Source: Streptomyces amritsarensis (GTDB lineage: Bacteria > Actinomycetota > Actinomycetes > Streptomycetales > Streptomycetaceae). Taken from it: 55,891 nucleotides of DNA. Below are positions 8,601 to 17,490 of this stretch, in pieces (position 1 is the stretch's first letter; each line of letters starts with the position of its first letter). The DNA lies in the NCBI RefSeq assembly GCF_001953875.1, contig NZ_MQUR01000047.1, positions 1 to 55,891 on the forward strand. The letters are read 5' to 3'. The position numbers and the translations under genes were made by a program. Below the pieces are notes generated by a model. The model had not been told where the DNA came from, did no database searches, and saw only the letters and a list, made by a program, of their open reading frames with translations.

Positions 8601-10106
8601 TCAGGGGGCGGGGGCGTGCTGCGGTGCCTCGCCCTGTGCATGAGGTGCCGCGGTCACGGGCGTGCGGGACGTCAGCAGCGGGCAGGGGGCGCGCCGACCC
8701 CGGCGGGTGAGCGGCAGGGCGAGGAGTGCGGAGGCCGCGAGGATCGCGGCGCAGACCGCGAAGGCGGTCCGGTAGCCGGCGGTGAGGGCTTCGAGGTGCG
8801 GTTGGTGGCCGGCCGCACGGGCGGTGACGGAGCCGGCCAGGGTGGCGAGGGCGGCGAGGCCGATCGCACCGCCGACCTGCCGGGTGGTGTTCACCAGTCC
8901 CCCGGCCAGCCCGGTGTCCTGTCGCGGGACGCCGTCCACGGCGAGGGCGGTGAGCTGGACGAAGGCGACGCTGAGGCCGAGGCCGACCAGGACGCTCGGG
9001 CCGAGGACGTCGACGAGGTAGGTCCCCTCGGCGGTCATCCGTGACAGCCACAGCATGCCGGCGGCCTCGGTGAGCAGGGCCGCCACCACGGTCGCGGTCG
9101 CGCCGACGCGGCGGGAGATCCGGGGTGCCGCGACGGCGCCGACCATGTTGGCGACGGCGAGGGGGAGTTGGCCCGCGCCGGTGGTCAGCGGGCTCATTCC
9201 GAGGACCTGTTGCTGGTAGAGCGGCAGGAAGAAGAAGAGTGCGATCCACACGGAACCGAGCAGTGCCATCAGCAGGTTGCCCGCGGCGACCTGCCCGGTG
9301 GCGAACAGCCGCCGTGGTATCAGGGCGTCCGTCCGGCGGCGTTCGACGACGGCGAAGACGACGAGGAGGGCTGCGGCGCCGAGGAGGGCGCCGAGCACCG
9401 CCGGATGCGTCCAGCCGAGCGCCCGTGCGCTGGTCAGTGCCCAGACCAGGCAGGTCAGGGCGAGCGTGACGGCAGCGGTCCCCAGCAGGTCGAACGTGCC
9501 GGTCCCGCGGCCGGCGGCCCGCGGGACGAGCGCCGCCACGGCGGCCAGGACCAGCACCGCTGCGACGGCGGTGATGTGGAAGACCCCGGGCCAGCCCCAC
9601 GCCTGGGTGAGTACGCCGCCCAGCAGGACGCCGACCGCGCCGCCCGCGCCGGACACCGCTCCCCACACCCCCAGTGCTCTCCCCCGAGCGGGTCCGGGCG
9701 GGAACAGGTCCATCGCCAGGGCGAGCGCGGCCGGGGCGATGACCGCGGCGCCGAGGCCCTGCACGGCCCGGGCGGTGATCATCACGCCCGGGGAGGAGGC
9801 GAGTCCGGCCGCGAGCGAGGATCCCGCGAACACGGCGAGGCCGGCGATCAGTACCCGGCGGCGGCCGAGGAGGTCGGCCGCCCGGCCCCCGGAGAGGAGC
9901 AGCGCCCCGAACGCCAGGCCGTAGGCGTTGACCACCCAGGTGGTACCGCCGTCCGACAGTCCCACGCCGACGCGGATCTGCGGCAGGGCCACGTTGACGA
10001 TCGAGGTGGCCAGCATGACGGTGAACTGGGCCGCGGCCAGCGCCGCGAGTGCGGGGCCCGGGCGGGGTGGGCCGGCCGGGGTGCCCTTCGTACGTCCAAG
10101 GTTCAT
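8601..10106 (-). CDS. MFS drug exporter, DHA2 (14-helix) type
   Basis: 501 residues. Proton-driven efflux pump of the major facilitator superfamily. The N-terminal half shows SIVNVALPQI and WVVNAYGLAFGALLL (helices 1-2 signature of DHA2 antibiotic exporters) and the cytoplasmic motif GGRAADLLGRRR. About 14 hydrophobic segments can be counted, with a Pro/Gly-rich helix 5 region (VSGAGGAVGVLLGG). ATG at 10106 was preferred because the protein similarity begins there. No clear Shine-Dalgarno is present. The export substrate is unknown, and no adjacent TetR-type repressor controls it. Confidence 0.88.
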   Translation of the reverse strand: MNLGRTKGTPAGPPRPGPALAALAAAQFTVMLATSIVNVALPQIRVGVGLSDGGTTWVVNAYGLAFGALLLSGGRAADLLGRRRVLIAGLAVFAGSSLAAGLASSPGVMITARAVQGLGAAVIAPAALALAMDLFPPGPARGRALGVWGAVSGAGGAVGVLLGGVLTQAWGWPGVFHITAVAAVLVLAAVAALVPRAAGRGTGTFDLLGTAAVTLALTCLVWALTSARALGWTHPAVLGALLGAAALLVVFAVVERRRTDALIPRRLFATGQVAAGNLLMALLGSVWIALFFFLPLYQQQVLGMSPLTTGAGQLPLAVANMVGAVAAPRISRRVGATATVVAALLTEAAGMLWLSRMTAEGTYLVDVLGPSVLVGLGLSVAFVQLTALAVDGVPRQDTGLAGGLVNTTRQVGGAIGLAALATLAGSVTARAAGHQPHLEALTAGYRTAFAVCAAILAASALLALPLTRRGRRAPCPLLTSRTPVTAAPHAQGEAPQHAPAP

Positions 10107-10196
10107 GGCGGACAGACTCACGCCGGGCGGTGTCCACTTTCCATGCCCGGCGGGGACGTCGACTGTCCACTGCTGTCCGCACCTGTGCACTCGCCC

Positions 10197-10276
10197 CGAC
10201 CGAGCCCCGGCCGAGCCCCGTTCCTGCTCCGGCCGAGCCCCGTTCGTGCCCCGGCCGAGCCCCGTTCGTGCCCGGG
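10197..10276. repeat. 22-bp tandem direct repeats
   Basis: Three near-identical 22-bp units (10211-10232, 10233-10254, 10255-10276), each beginning CCGAGCCCCGTTC and ending in a CCCCGG-like run, preceded by a partial unit at 10197-10210. They lie in the non-coding space between the MFS start and the FMN reductase stop. Confidence 0.75.
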
Positions 10277-10335
10277 CAGCTCCGGTCGGGGGCCCGCGGC
10301 GTCGGGCCGTGGGCGCCGCAGGGCCGCCGCGGCGG

Positions 10336-10998
10336 TTACGGGACCCGCAGTGCGGCGAGCCGTTGTTCGAACGGCACCGTCACGAACCCGTCGGCCGGGT
10401 CCACCGACGTGATCGCCCCGGTCGGCGAACGGGGTGCGATCGCGGCGGCGGTGTCGAGGTCGAGGGCCGCGCTGCGACCGGGGACCGCTTCGGGTGCCGT
10501 GAACCGTGCCAGTTCGGCTCCCGCGCGGGCGATCCGCTGCGCCAGCCCTTCCTGTCCCCAGTCCTCCGAGGCCGCGTACACGGCGGTCGGCAGGACCAGC
10601 GCGCGCAGGTAGGTGAAGAGCGGGCGCAGGGCGTGCTCGGTGACCAGGGAGTGCCGTGCGGTTCCGCCGGTGGCGCCGAGGAGCACCGGTTTGGCGGTGA
10701 GGGAGTCCTTGTCGATCAGGTCGAAGAAGGACTTGAACAGGCCGCTGTACGAGCCGGCGAACACCGGTGTCACGGCGATGAGGCCGTCCGCGGCGGCGAC
10801 GGCGTCGAGCGCGGCGGCCAGCCGGGCGGGCGGGAACCCGGTGACGAAGTGCTGGGCGATCTCGGTGGCCAGCTCCCTCAGCTCGACGACTTCGGTCTCG
10901 GCGTCCACGTGTTCCAGGGTCGCGGCCGCGAGCCGGTCGGCGAGCAGCCGTGTGGAGGACGGCGAGCTCAGTCCCGCCGATACGACGACGATTCTCAT
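10336..10998 (-). CDS. NADPH-dependent FMN reductase (CE1759-like)
   Basis: 220 residues. Flavodoxin-like reductase that would supply reduced FMN. Features are the N-terminal phosphate loop (VVSAGLSSPSSTR), the TPVFAGSYSG segment and the LLGATGGTARHS loop, typical of the CE1759-type reductases that accompany CE1758-type LLM enzymes. ATG at 10998 overlaps the stop of the upstream LLM gene by 4 bp (ATGA), so it is translationally coupled to it. The pairing suggests a two-component flavin monooxygenase. With the LLM gene interrupted, this reductase may have no partner. Confidence 0.9.
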   Translation of the reverse strand: MRIVVVSAGLSSPSSTRLLADRLAAATLEHVDAETEVVELRELATEIAQHFVTGFPPARLAAALDAVAAADGLIAVTPVFAGSYSGLFKSFFDLIDKDSLTAKPVLLGATGGTARHSLVTEHALRPLFTYLRALVLPTAVYAASEDWGQEGLAQRIARAGAELARFTAPEAVPGRSAALDLDTAAAIAPRSPTGAITSVDPADGFVTVPFEQRLAALRVP

Positions 10999-12107
10999 GC
11001 CTGTGCCTCCTCCTTCGGGGTCTGCTGAGCCGCGGTCGCGGCTGCGGCGACCCGGGCGGCGTGGGTCGGGGCGTCGGGCACTCCGGCCGGGCGCAGGTTC
11101 GCGAACTCCTTGCGCAGCACCGGTACGACCTCCTCGCCGAGCAGGTCGAGCTGCTCCAGGACGGTCTTCAGCGGCAGGCCCGCGTGGTCCATCAGGAACA
11201 GCTGGCGCTGGTAGTCGCCGACGTAGTCCCGGAAGGACAGGGTCCGCTCGATGACCTCCTGGGGCGATCCGACGGTGAGCGGTGTCTGGGAGGTGAACTC
11301 CTCCAGGGAGGGGCCGTGGCCGTACACCGGCGCGTTGTCGAAGTACGGCCGGAACTCGCGCACCGCATCCTGCGAGTTCTTGCGCATGAACACCTGGCCG
11401 CCGAGACCGACGACGGCCTGCTCGGGGGTGCCGTGCCCGTAGTGGGCGTAGCGCCGGCGGTAGAGGTCCACCATCTGCCGGGTGTGGGAGGCCGGTCAGA
11501 AGATGTTGTTGTGGAAGAAGCCGTCGCCGTAGTACGCGGCCTGTTCGGCGATCTCCGGGGAGCGGATGGAGCCGTGCCAGACGAAGGGCGCGACGCCGTC
11601 GAGGGGGCGGGGGGTGGAGGTGAAGGACTGCAGCGGCGTACGGAACTTGCCCTTCCAGGTGACGACGTCCTCGTCCCACAGGCGGCGCAGCAGCGCGTAG
11701 TTCTCGATGGCGAGATCGATGCCGTCGCGGATGTCCTTGCCGAACCAGGGGTAGACCGGTCCGGTGTTGCCGCGGCCCAGCATCACGTCGACGCGGCCGT
11801 CCGCGACGTGCTGGAGCATCGCGAAGTCCTCGGCGATCTTCACGGGGTCGTTCGTGGTGATCAGCGTCGTCGAGGTGGACAGGATCAGGTGCTCGGTGCG
11901 GGCGGCGATGTAGCCGAGCATCGTCGTCGGCGAGGAGGGGACGAACGGCGGGTTGTGGTGCTCGCCGGTGGCGAAGACGTCGAGGCCGACCTCCTCGGCC
12001 TTCTGCGCGATCGCGAGCATCGCCTTGATGCGCTCGTGCTCGCTGGGCGTGCGGCCGGTCGTCGGATCGGCCGTGACGTCTCCGACGGTGAAGATCCCGA
12101 ACTGCAT
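10995..12107 (-). pseudogene. LLM-class flavin-dependent oxidoreductase (CE1758-like), interrupted by an in-frame TGA
   Basis: The frame is open from ATG 12107 (SD GGAAGGGGA) to TGA at 10995 except for one TGA at 11498-11496, codon 204. Sequence before it (GDGFFHNNIF) and after it (PASHTRQMVDLYRRRYAHYG) runs on as one luciferase-like protein with no frame change. Relatives carry Trp at this position, so a single TGG to TGA change explains the break. Upstream parts (FATGEHHNPPF, MLGRGNTGPVYPWFGKD) are intact. It could be a recent nonsense mutation, a sequencing error or (less likely) readthrough. It would be a flavin-dependent monooxygenase fed by the downstream FMN reductase. Confidence 0.85.
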
Positions 12108-12123
12108 GGCTCCCCTTCCCAAG

Positions 12124-12146
12124 ATTGTTTATGATTCAACTATACC
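12124..12146. promoter_or_regulatory. AT-rich promoter/operator candidate for the LLM-reductase operon
   Basis: An island of A/T (GATTGTTTATGATTCAACTAT) in otherwise GC-rich DNA lies 17 to 39 bp upstream of the LLM start. It contains an imperfect inverted repeat (TTGTTTATGATTCAA) and, read on the minus strand, a TATAGT that could serve as a -10 box. The regulator is unknown. Confidence 0.35.
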
Positions 12147-12330
12147 GGCAAACGAGGGGTGCGGCGGAGGTATTCCCCGAGGGGGGCGGGGGCCGCCCGG
12201 CAAGGCGGTCCGGGCGGCGAAGCGGGCCCCGGCGGCGGTCCGGGCGGCTGCGGTCCGGGCACGGCCCGACGGCGGTCGGGGCGTGGCCCGGCCGCGGTGA
12301 TCGTGCGGCGGTCGGCCGCGCCGGCGGCGG

Positions 12331-13053
12331 TCAGACCGGGGCGTTCCAGGCGGTCGTGAGCCCGTCCAGCCACGCGGGCGGCAGCTCGACGGCGTCCCAC
12401 TCCTCGCGCAGTTCCTGCGGGGCGGCGGCGAGCCGTTCCAGGACGGCGATGCTCGTGGCGGAGTGGAGGAGCGAATAGCGGCCGTGCATGGTGATCGCGC
12501 TGCCCGGTCCGAACCCGGCGAACATCCGCTCCAGCCGGGCCCGGTGGTCCGCCGTGAACTCCGTCAGCCTCCCTGCGTACCCGGCCCGCTGCCGCGGGGT
12601 CATCGTGCCGAGGACGGCGGCCAGGACCTCGTCCGTCACCTCGGGATCCAGCTCCGACGCCGCGGTGAACGACAGGTACAGGGGGGTGACCGCCACCCGC
12701 GCCCGCTCCACCTCCATGCGCCTGGCCCGGGGGCGCTCCCCCGTCGGCCCCTGTTGCCCTTCCGCCCCGACGGCCCGCACCAGGGTCCGTTCGGCGACGG
12801 CGCCGAGCTCCTCCAGGACGGCTCGCGCGCCGTCCTGCGCCGACTCCGCCGGCCCCGCCTCCCCCGGCATGCTCCGGGCGGCGCTCAGCTCCTCGTACGC
12901 GAGAGCCAGTGCGCCCGCCTCCAGGAGCCCGATCAGTTGCCGTGCGTCGTCGTGCGGGACCCCTGCCCGCGCAAGGAGCTGCAGCAGTGTCGCCCTGGCG
13001 TTCTCGACGCTGACCTCGTCCGGCCACTGCCGCCCCCCGTCGGCCACGCTCAT
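12331..13053 (-). CDS. Conserved-looking protein of unknown function
   Basis: 240 residues, not recognised. Mostly helical composition, rich in Ala, Leu, Glu and Arg, with no signal peptide or membrane helix. The C-terminal half has the natural-looking run TPLYLSFTAASELDPEV and several Leu/Arg-rich helices. ATG at 13053 is preceded by GGAGGACCTG, a good ribosome site, which supports this frame over the overlapping longer frame on the same strand. Confidence 0.6.
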   Translation of the reverse strand: MSVADGGRQWPDEVSVENARATLLQLLARAGVPHDDARQLIGLLEAGALALAYEELSAARSMPGEAGPAESAQDGARAVLEELGAVAERTLVRAVGAEGQQGPTGERPRARRMEVERARVAVTPLYLSFTAASELDPEVTDEVLAAVLGTMTPRQRAGYAGRLTEFTADHRARLERMFAGFGPGSAITMHGRYSLLHSATSIAVLERLAAAPQELREEWDAVELPPAWLDGLTTAWNAPV

Positions 13054-13179
13054 CAGGTCCTCCTCGTCACTCGGATCGTGCGGTGGGTGCCACGCATCGC
13101 ACCCTCGACCCCGGCCGCCCCGCCGGGCGGGGCGACAGCGATCAAGGGCACCGTAGCCCTTGATCCTTCCAGACCGCCG

Positions 13180-13785
13180 TCAGGGCCGCAGGCCTGCTCG
13201 CCTGAGGGCGATCTCGGACAGGGTTGAGATGACCTGCTGGTCGCCGCGGCGCCAGGCGTCCGCGAGGCCGCCCGGCGGGGCGGGAACGCCGGCGAGTTCG
13301 CCCGGCGGTCCGGTGAGGGCGCGCAGAGCGAGCAGGTCGGCGCCCCCGGGAGCGTCGCGGAGGCGGAGGAGGGTGGCGCTGCGGCGGATCCAGCGCAGCC
13401 GGAGGGGGAGCCAGATCAGGAGGACGACGGCCACGGGGACGACGATCAGGCCGAGGGCGGCCAGGAACGCCACCTGGCCGACGATGTCCTGCAAGGACTG
13501 GCCGGCGTCGGCGAGCCCGCTGCCGGCGTCCGCCGCGGACCGGAACGGCGTTTTGAGGAGGTCGCCGACGAGCGGGACCCGTGAGGCCGTCTCACCGGCG
13601 TCGTCGAGGGCGGCGGCCAGGCTGTCGCCGGAGTTCTCCACCTTCCGTCCCGGTTCGGCCAGCATCATGATCGCGTCGTGGACGGCCAGGGCGAACCTCA
13701 CCGCGGCGGCGATCAGGAGCAGCGCGATCAGGTCGGCGAGGATCTGGCGGTTGCGCCGTGCGGGGGTCTGGGCGTAGAGAAGCAA
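13180..13785 (-). CDS. Membrane protein of unknown function
   Basis: 201 residues. TTG start at 13785 with AGGAG 6 nt upstream. Hydrophobic helices lie near residues 18-38 and 107-127, the second followed by a basic WLPLRLRWIRR. The intervening segment is soluble and probably extracytoplasmic. The overall plan resembles other small actinobacterial two-helix membrane proteins. No specific function can be assigned. Confidence 0.65.
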   Translation of the reverse strand: MLLYAQTPARRNRQILADLIALLLIAAAVRFALAVHDAIMMLAEPGRKVENSGDSLAAALDDAGETASRVPLVGDLLKTPFRSAADAGSGLADAGQSLQDIVGQVAFLAALGLIVVPVAVVLLIWLPLRLRWIRRSATLLRLRDAPGGADLLALRALTGPPGELAGVPAPPGGLADAWRRGDQQVISTLSEIALRRAGLRP

Positions 13786-13982
13786 CGGCCGCTCCTGTTC
13801 CGGTCAGGGCTTCGAGGAGTGCCGGCCGGCCCCCCGCCGGCCGCGCGCGCCTGCCGGCGGCGAGGCCCGGCCGGTCGGCTCGACCGTACGTCGCGCCCGG
13901 CCCTCCCGGCGGCGTCCACGGGCCCGGTGCCGCGGGACGATGCCGGGTTGGCGCAGCGCGGAAGCGGGCCGAGCACCTGGGC

Positions 13983-14291
13983 TCAGCACATGGCGTAGGC
14001 CGACAGCAGCGTGTCGGCGCGCAGGCGCAGGTCGGGGGTGAGGGGGCCGTGCACGGTCACGGAGACCTCGTCGCCGCCGACGCAGCGGGCGAGGCGGACC
14101 TCTGCGTGGCACGTTCCGCCGGGCAAGGGGTAGGTGTACCGGCCGTCGGCCTGTTCGTCGTCGGTTTCCCCGATCGCCAGGGCCACCGTCTCCCAGTCCG
14201 TGCCGTCGAAGTCGTAGCCGACGTAGTGGGACAGGAGTTCGAGAAAGGGCCGCAGGTTGCGCTCCCAGATCCATCCGCCGGCTTCTGCCAT
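13983..14291 (-). CDS. Small cysteine-containing hypothetical protein
   Basis: 102 residues, not recognised. Begins with aromatic-rich text (GGWIWERNLRPFLELL) and ends with a beta-rich region (VSVTVHGPLTPDLRLR). No signal peptide or helix is seen. The length and mixed alpha/beta look resemble small immunity or chaperone-type proteins, but that is only an impression. ATG at 14291 has a GGGGGAG immediately upstream. Confidence 0.6.
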   Translation of the reverse strand: MAEAGGWIWERNLRPFLELLSHYVGYDFDGTDWETVALAIGETDDEQADGRYTYPLPGGTCHAEVRLARCVGGDEVSVTVHGPLTPDLRLRADTLLSAYAMC

Positions 14292-14386
14292 GGCTCCCCC
14301 TCGGTCCCCTCGGTGTTCAGGGGGACAGCCTGTCATCGGCCGGCGCGGGTGTCCTCCCCGGGGGGAGGGCACCGGGCGGGCGGGTG

Positions 14387-15373
14387 TCAGGTCAGCCAGG
14401 GCTTCCATACGTCCTCGTTGCGTTCCACCCACTTCTTCGCCGCCTGCTGCGGTGACAGCTTCTCCTCGGCGATCATGAGGGAGACCTCGTTCTGCTGGGC
14501 CTTCGTCCAGTGGAACTTCTTCAGGAAGTCGGCCGCCTCGCCGCCCGACTGTGCGAAGCGCGTGTTGAGGTACTTCTGCAGGGGTGTGTGCGGGTAGGCG
14601 CAGGCCACCTTCTCCGGGTCGTCCGCGCAGCCCTCGGTGTACTCGGGCAGCTTCACCTCGGTCATGGGGACGCGCTCGAAGAGCCACTGCGGCTCGTACC
14701 AGTACGTCAGGAAGGGCTTGCGCTCCTTGGCGAACTGCTTGATCTGGGTGATCTGGGCGGCCTCGGAGCCGGCGAAGACCACTTCGTAGTCCAGGTCCAG
14801 GTTCTTCACGAGGGCCTTGTCGTTGGTGATGTAGGACGGGGAGCCGTCCAGCAGCTGGCCCTTGCCGCGGCTTTCCGGGGTGCGCAGCCGGTCGGCGTAC
14901 TTGTCGAGGTTCTTCCAGTCGGTGACGTCGGGATGGGCCTCGGCGAAGTACGTCGGGACGAACCAGCCGATGTGGCCCGTGACGCCCAGGTCCCCGCCGC
15001 GGGTGATGGTCTTCTTGCCCTCGACGTACCTCTTCTCCTGTTCGGGGTGGCCCCAGTCCTCCAGGATCGCGTCGACGCGCCCCTGGCTGAGGGCGTCCCA
15101 GGCGGGCACCTCGTCGACCTGGACGGTGTCGACGCGGTAGCCCAGCTCGTGTTCGAGGAGGTAGGCGGCGACGGCGGTGTTCGCCTGGGCGCCGACCCAC
15201 GACTGGACGGAGAGGGTGACGGTCCTGGCGTCTTCCGCGGCCGCGTACGGGGAGGATTGGCGGGTCATGTCGGCGGCCCCGCATCCGGTGAGGACGGCGA
15301 GTCCGGTGGCGGCGGCCAGGACGGCCGCACCGCGGCGGCGGCGCAGCGGGCGCCGGTGGTTCGTGTCGCGCAT
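14387..15373 (-). CDS. Glycine betaine ABC transporter substrate-binding lipoprotein
   Basis: 328 residues. Type II secretion signal with lipobox LAVLTGCGAAD. OpuAC/ProX-like binding protein: SVQSWVGAQANTAVAAYLL at the first lobe, HIGWFVPTYF, and the aromatic-rich FLTYWYEPQWLF that would form the cation-pi cage for betaine. ATG at 15373 lies 1 nt after the stop of the permease gene (TGACATG). It is the last gene of the betaine operon and supplies ligand to the fused permease. Confidence 0.92.
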   Translation of the reverse strand: MRDTNHRRPLRRRRGAAVLAAATGLAVLTGCGAADMTRQSSPYAAAEDARTVTLSVQSWVGAQANTAVAAYLLEHELGYRVDTVQVDEVPAWDALSQGRVDAILEDWGHPEQEKRYVEGKKTITRGGDLGVTGHIGWFVPTYFAEAHPDVTDWKNLDKYADRLRTPESRGKGQLLDGSPSYITNDKALVKNLDLDYEVVFAGSEAAQITQIKQFAKERKPFLTYWYEPQWLFERVPMTEVKLPEYTEGCADDPEKVACAYPHTPLQKYLNTRFAQSGGEAADFLKKFHWTKAQQNEVSLMIAEEKLSPQQAAKKWVERNEDVWKPWLT

Positions 15374-15374
15374 G

Positions 15375-17438
15375 TCAGGCCTCCTTCGCGGGCTGGGTGA
15401 GACGGTCGAGGAGCAGGCCGAGGCAGACGATCGCGGCGCCGGCCACCAGGCCGGTGGCGAGGTCGCCCTGGGCGAGGCCGAGGACGACGTCGTAGCCGAG
15501 CGCGCCGCCGCCGACGAGGCCGCCGATGATGACGACGGCGAGGACCAGGACCACCGCCTGGTTGACGGCCAGCAGCAGCGCGGGCCGGGCAAGCGGCAGC
15601 TGGACCTGGCGCAGCAGCTGCCCGCGGGTCGCGCCGAGCGAGCGGGCGGATTCCACGACGGCCGGGTCCACCTCGCGCAGGCCCTGGACGGTGATCCGGA
15701 CGACGGCGGGCAGCGCGTACACGATCGCGGCCGCGGCGGCCGGGGCGCGGCCGACGCCGAACAGCGCGACCACGGGGATGAGGTAGACGAACTGGGGCAG
15801 GGTCTGGCACACGTCGAGGACGGGCCGCAGCAGGCGCTCGGCCCGGGCGCTGCGGGCGGCTCCCACGGCGATCGCGAAGCCGGCGACGAGGGTGACGGCC
15901 ACGGCGGCCAGCACCTGCGACAGCGTGTCCAGGGAGGCTTCCCACACACCGAGCACCCCGACGGCGGCGAGGGCGAGGACCGCGGTCAGTGCGGTGCGCC
16001 AGGTGCCGGCGAGCAGGGCGAGCGCGCCGGCCGCGAGCAGGAGCAGCCACCAGGGGGCGGCCTGCAGTCCGCCGCGCAGCGGGTCGAGGATCCAGCCGGT
16101 GAAGCGGGCGGCCCAGTCGGCGGTGCCGCCGATGACGGGTACGCCGGAGTAGAGGTGGTCGGTCATCCAGGCGACGGCCGAGTTCACCGGTTCGGCCAGG
16201 GAGAGCGTCCAGGACCCGGGCCATGCGGTGGTGCCGGCCATGCGGCCGACGACGGCGACGGCCACCGCTGCGAGGAGGGTGAGCAGGCGGCCGTACCAGC
16301 CGGCGAACACCCGCCGCAGCAGGTGCTGTTCACTCAGGGGTACGGGTGCGGCGCCGAGCCGGCGGCCCGCGGCGTCGGCGGTGCGGTCCAGGACGACGGC
16401 GAGCAGCACGATCGGGATGCCGGCGGCGAGGGCGGCGCCGACGTCGACGGAGGCGAGGGCCTGGTAGACGCGGTCGCCGAGGCCGCCCGCGCCGATCACG
16501 GAGGCGATGACGGCCATGGACAGGCCGGTCATGATGGCCTGGTTGACGCCGAGCAGGAGCTGTGGGCGCGCGAGGGGGAGGCGGGCGGTCAGCAGCCGCT
16601 GGCGGCCGGTGGCGCCGAGCGAGGCGGCGGCCTCCATGACGCCCGCGTCGGCTTCGCGCAGGCCGAGGGCGGTGAGGCGGGCCATGGGCGGGGCGGCGTA
16701 GACGACGGTGGCGAGGACGGCGGCGGGCACGCCGATGCCGAAGACGAGCACCATCGGCAGCAGGTAGGCGAAGGCCGGCAGGATCTGCATGGTGTCCAGT
16801 ACGGGGCGCAGCAGGCGGTCGGCGCGCGGGGAGAGTCCCGCGGCGAGGCCGAGCAGGGCGCCGAGCACCACGGAGGCGGCGACGGCGACGACCATCAGCG
16901 CGAGGGTCTGCATGGTCGGCACCCACATGCCGAGCAGTCCGCAGGCGGCGAACGCGGCGGCGCAGGTCAGGGCGAGCCGGATGCCGGCGAGGCGGCAGGC
17001 GACCAGGGCGGCCAGTGCGGTGACCCCGGTCCATCCGGCGGCGAGGAGGAGCACGTACACGGCGCGGACGGCCACCACGACGGCGTTGCTGACGTGGCCG
17101 AAGAAGTGGAGGAACAGCGGGTGGCTGTCGCGGTGGTCGATGATCCAGTCGCCTGCGCGGCCGAGCGGGCCGGAGAGGTCCACGGAAAGGGCCGCGGGCC
17201 AGCTGCCGTCGCCGGGGAAGGCCGCTGCGAGCGGGATCAGCAGGACGAGGGCGATGCCCGTCGGGAGGAGGAACGCGCGGCCCGCGGCGGGGCCGCGCAG
17301 GCCTCTGCGGGGGCGGTCCTGCGCGGCGGGCGCGGTACGGGCGGACGCCGGGCCCGCGGGCCGCGCGGCGGACTTCCGGGTCTGCGCGGGGACCACGGCC
17401 CGGGAGCCGGCCTGTGCGGGGGTCGGGGTCGCGGTCAT
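15375..17438 (-). CDS. Glycine betaine ABC transporter, fused double permease
   Basis: 687 residues containing two complete binding-protein-dependent permease domains in tandem (about 130-330 and 450-680). Each has its own EAA-type coupling loop: LREADAGVMEAAASLGATG in the first and LREVDPAVVESARSLGATR in the second. Most systems make homodimers of one permease, whereas this gene encodes both halves as one chain. Many hydrophobic helices are visible. The N-terminus is an Ala/Pro/Thr-rich cytoplasmic tail. ATG at 17438 has GAGGTGG upstream. It sits between the ATPase (17491-18618) and the binding protein. Confidence 0.92.
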   Translation of the reverse strand: MTATPTPAQAGSRAVVPAQTRKSAARPAGPASARTAPAAQDRPRRGLRGPAAGRAFLLPTGIALVLLIPLAAAFPGDGSWPAALSVDLSGPLGRAGDWIIDHRDSHPLFLHFFGHVSNAVVVAVRAVYVLLLAAGWTGVTALAALVACRLAGIRLALTCAAAFAACGLLGMWVPTMQTLALMVVAVAASVVLGALLGLAAGLSPRADRLLRPVLDTMQILPAFAYLLPMVLVFGIGVPAAVLATVVYAAPPMARLTALGLREADAGVMEAAASLGATGRQRLLTARLPLARPQLLLGVNQAIMTGLSMAVIASVIGAGGLGDRVYQALASVDVGAALAAGIPIVLLAVVLDRTADAAGRRLGAAPVPLSEQHLLRRVFAGWYGRLLTLLAAVAVAVVGRMAGTTAWPGSWTLSLAEPVNSAVAWMTDHLYSGVPVIGGTADWAARFTGWILDPLRGGLQAAPWWLLLLAAGALALLAGTWRTALTAVLALAAVGVLGVWEASLDTLSQVLAAVAVTLVAGFAIAVGAARSARAERLLRPVLDVCQTLPQFVYLIPVVALFGVGRAPAAAAAIVYALPAVVRITVQGLREVDPAVVESARSLGATRGQLLRQVQLPLARPALLLAVNQAVVLVLAVVIIGGLVGGGALGYDVVLGLAQGDLATGLVAGAAIVCLGLLLDRLTQPAKEA

Positions 17439-17490
17439 GCGCACCACCTCACGGGGTCGGGGACTCGGGTCCGGGGACGGTCGGGGCAGG

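Noticed and set aside
10107..10335. A regulator gene for the MFS exporter
   Set aside because: No helix-turn-helix frame is present in this gap.
12140..13027. Longer minus-strand frame overlapping the 240-residue protein
   Set aside because: Arg/Gly-rich shadow without a good ribosome site.
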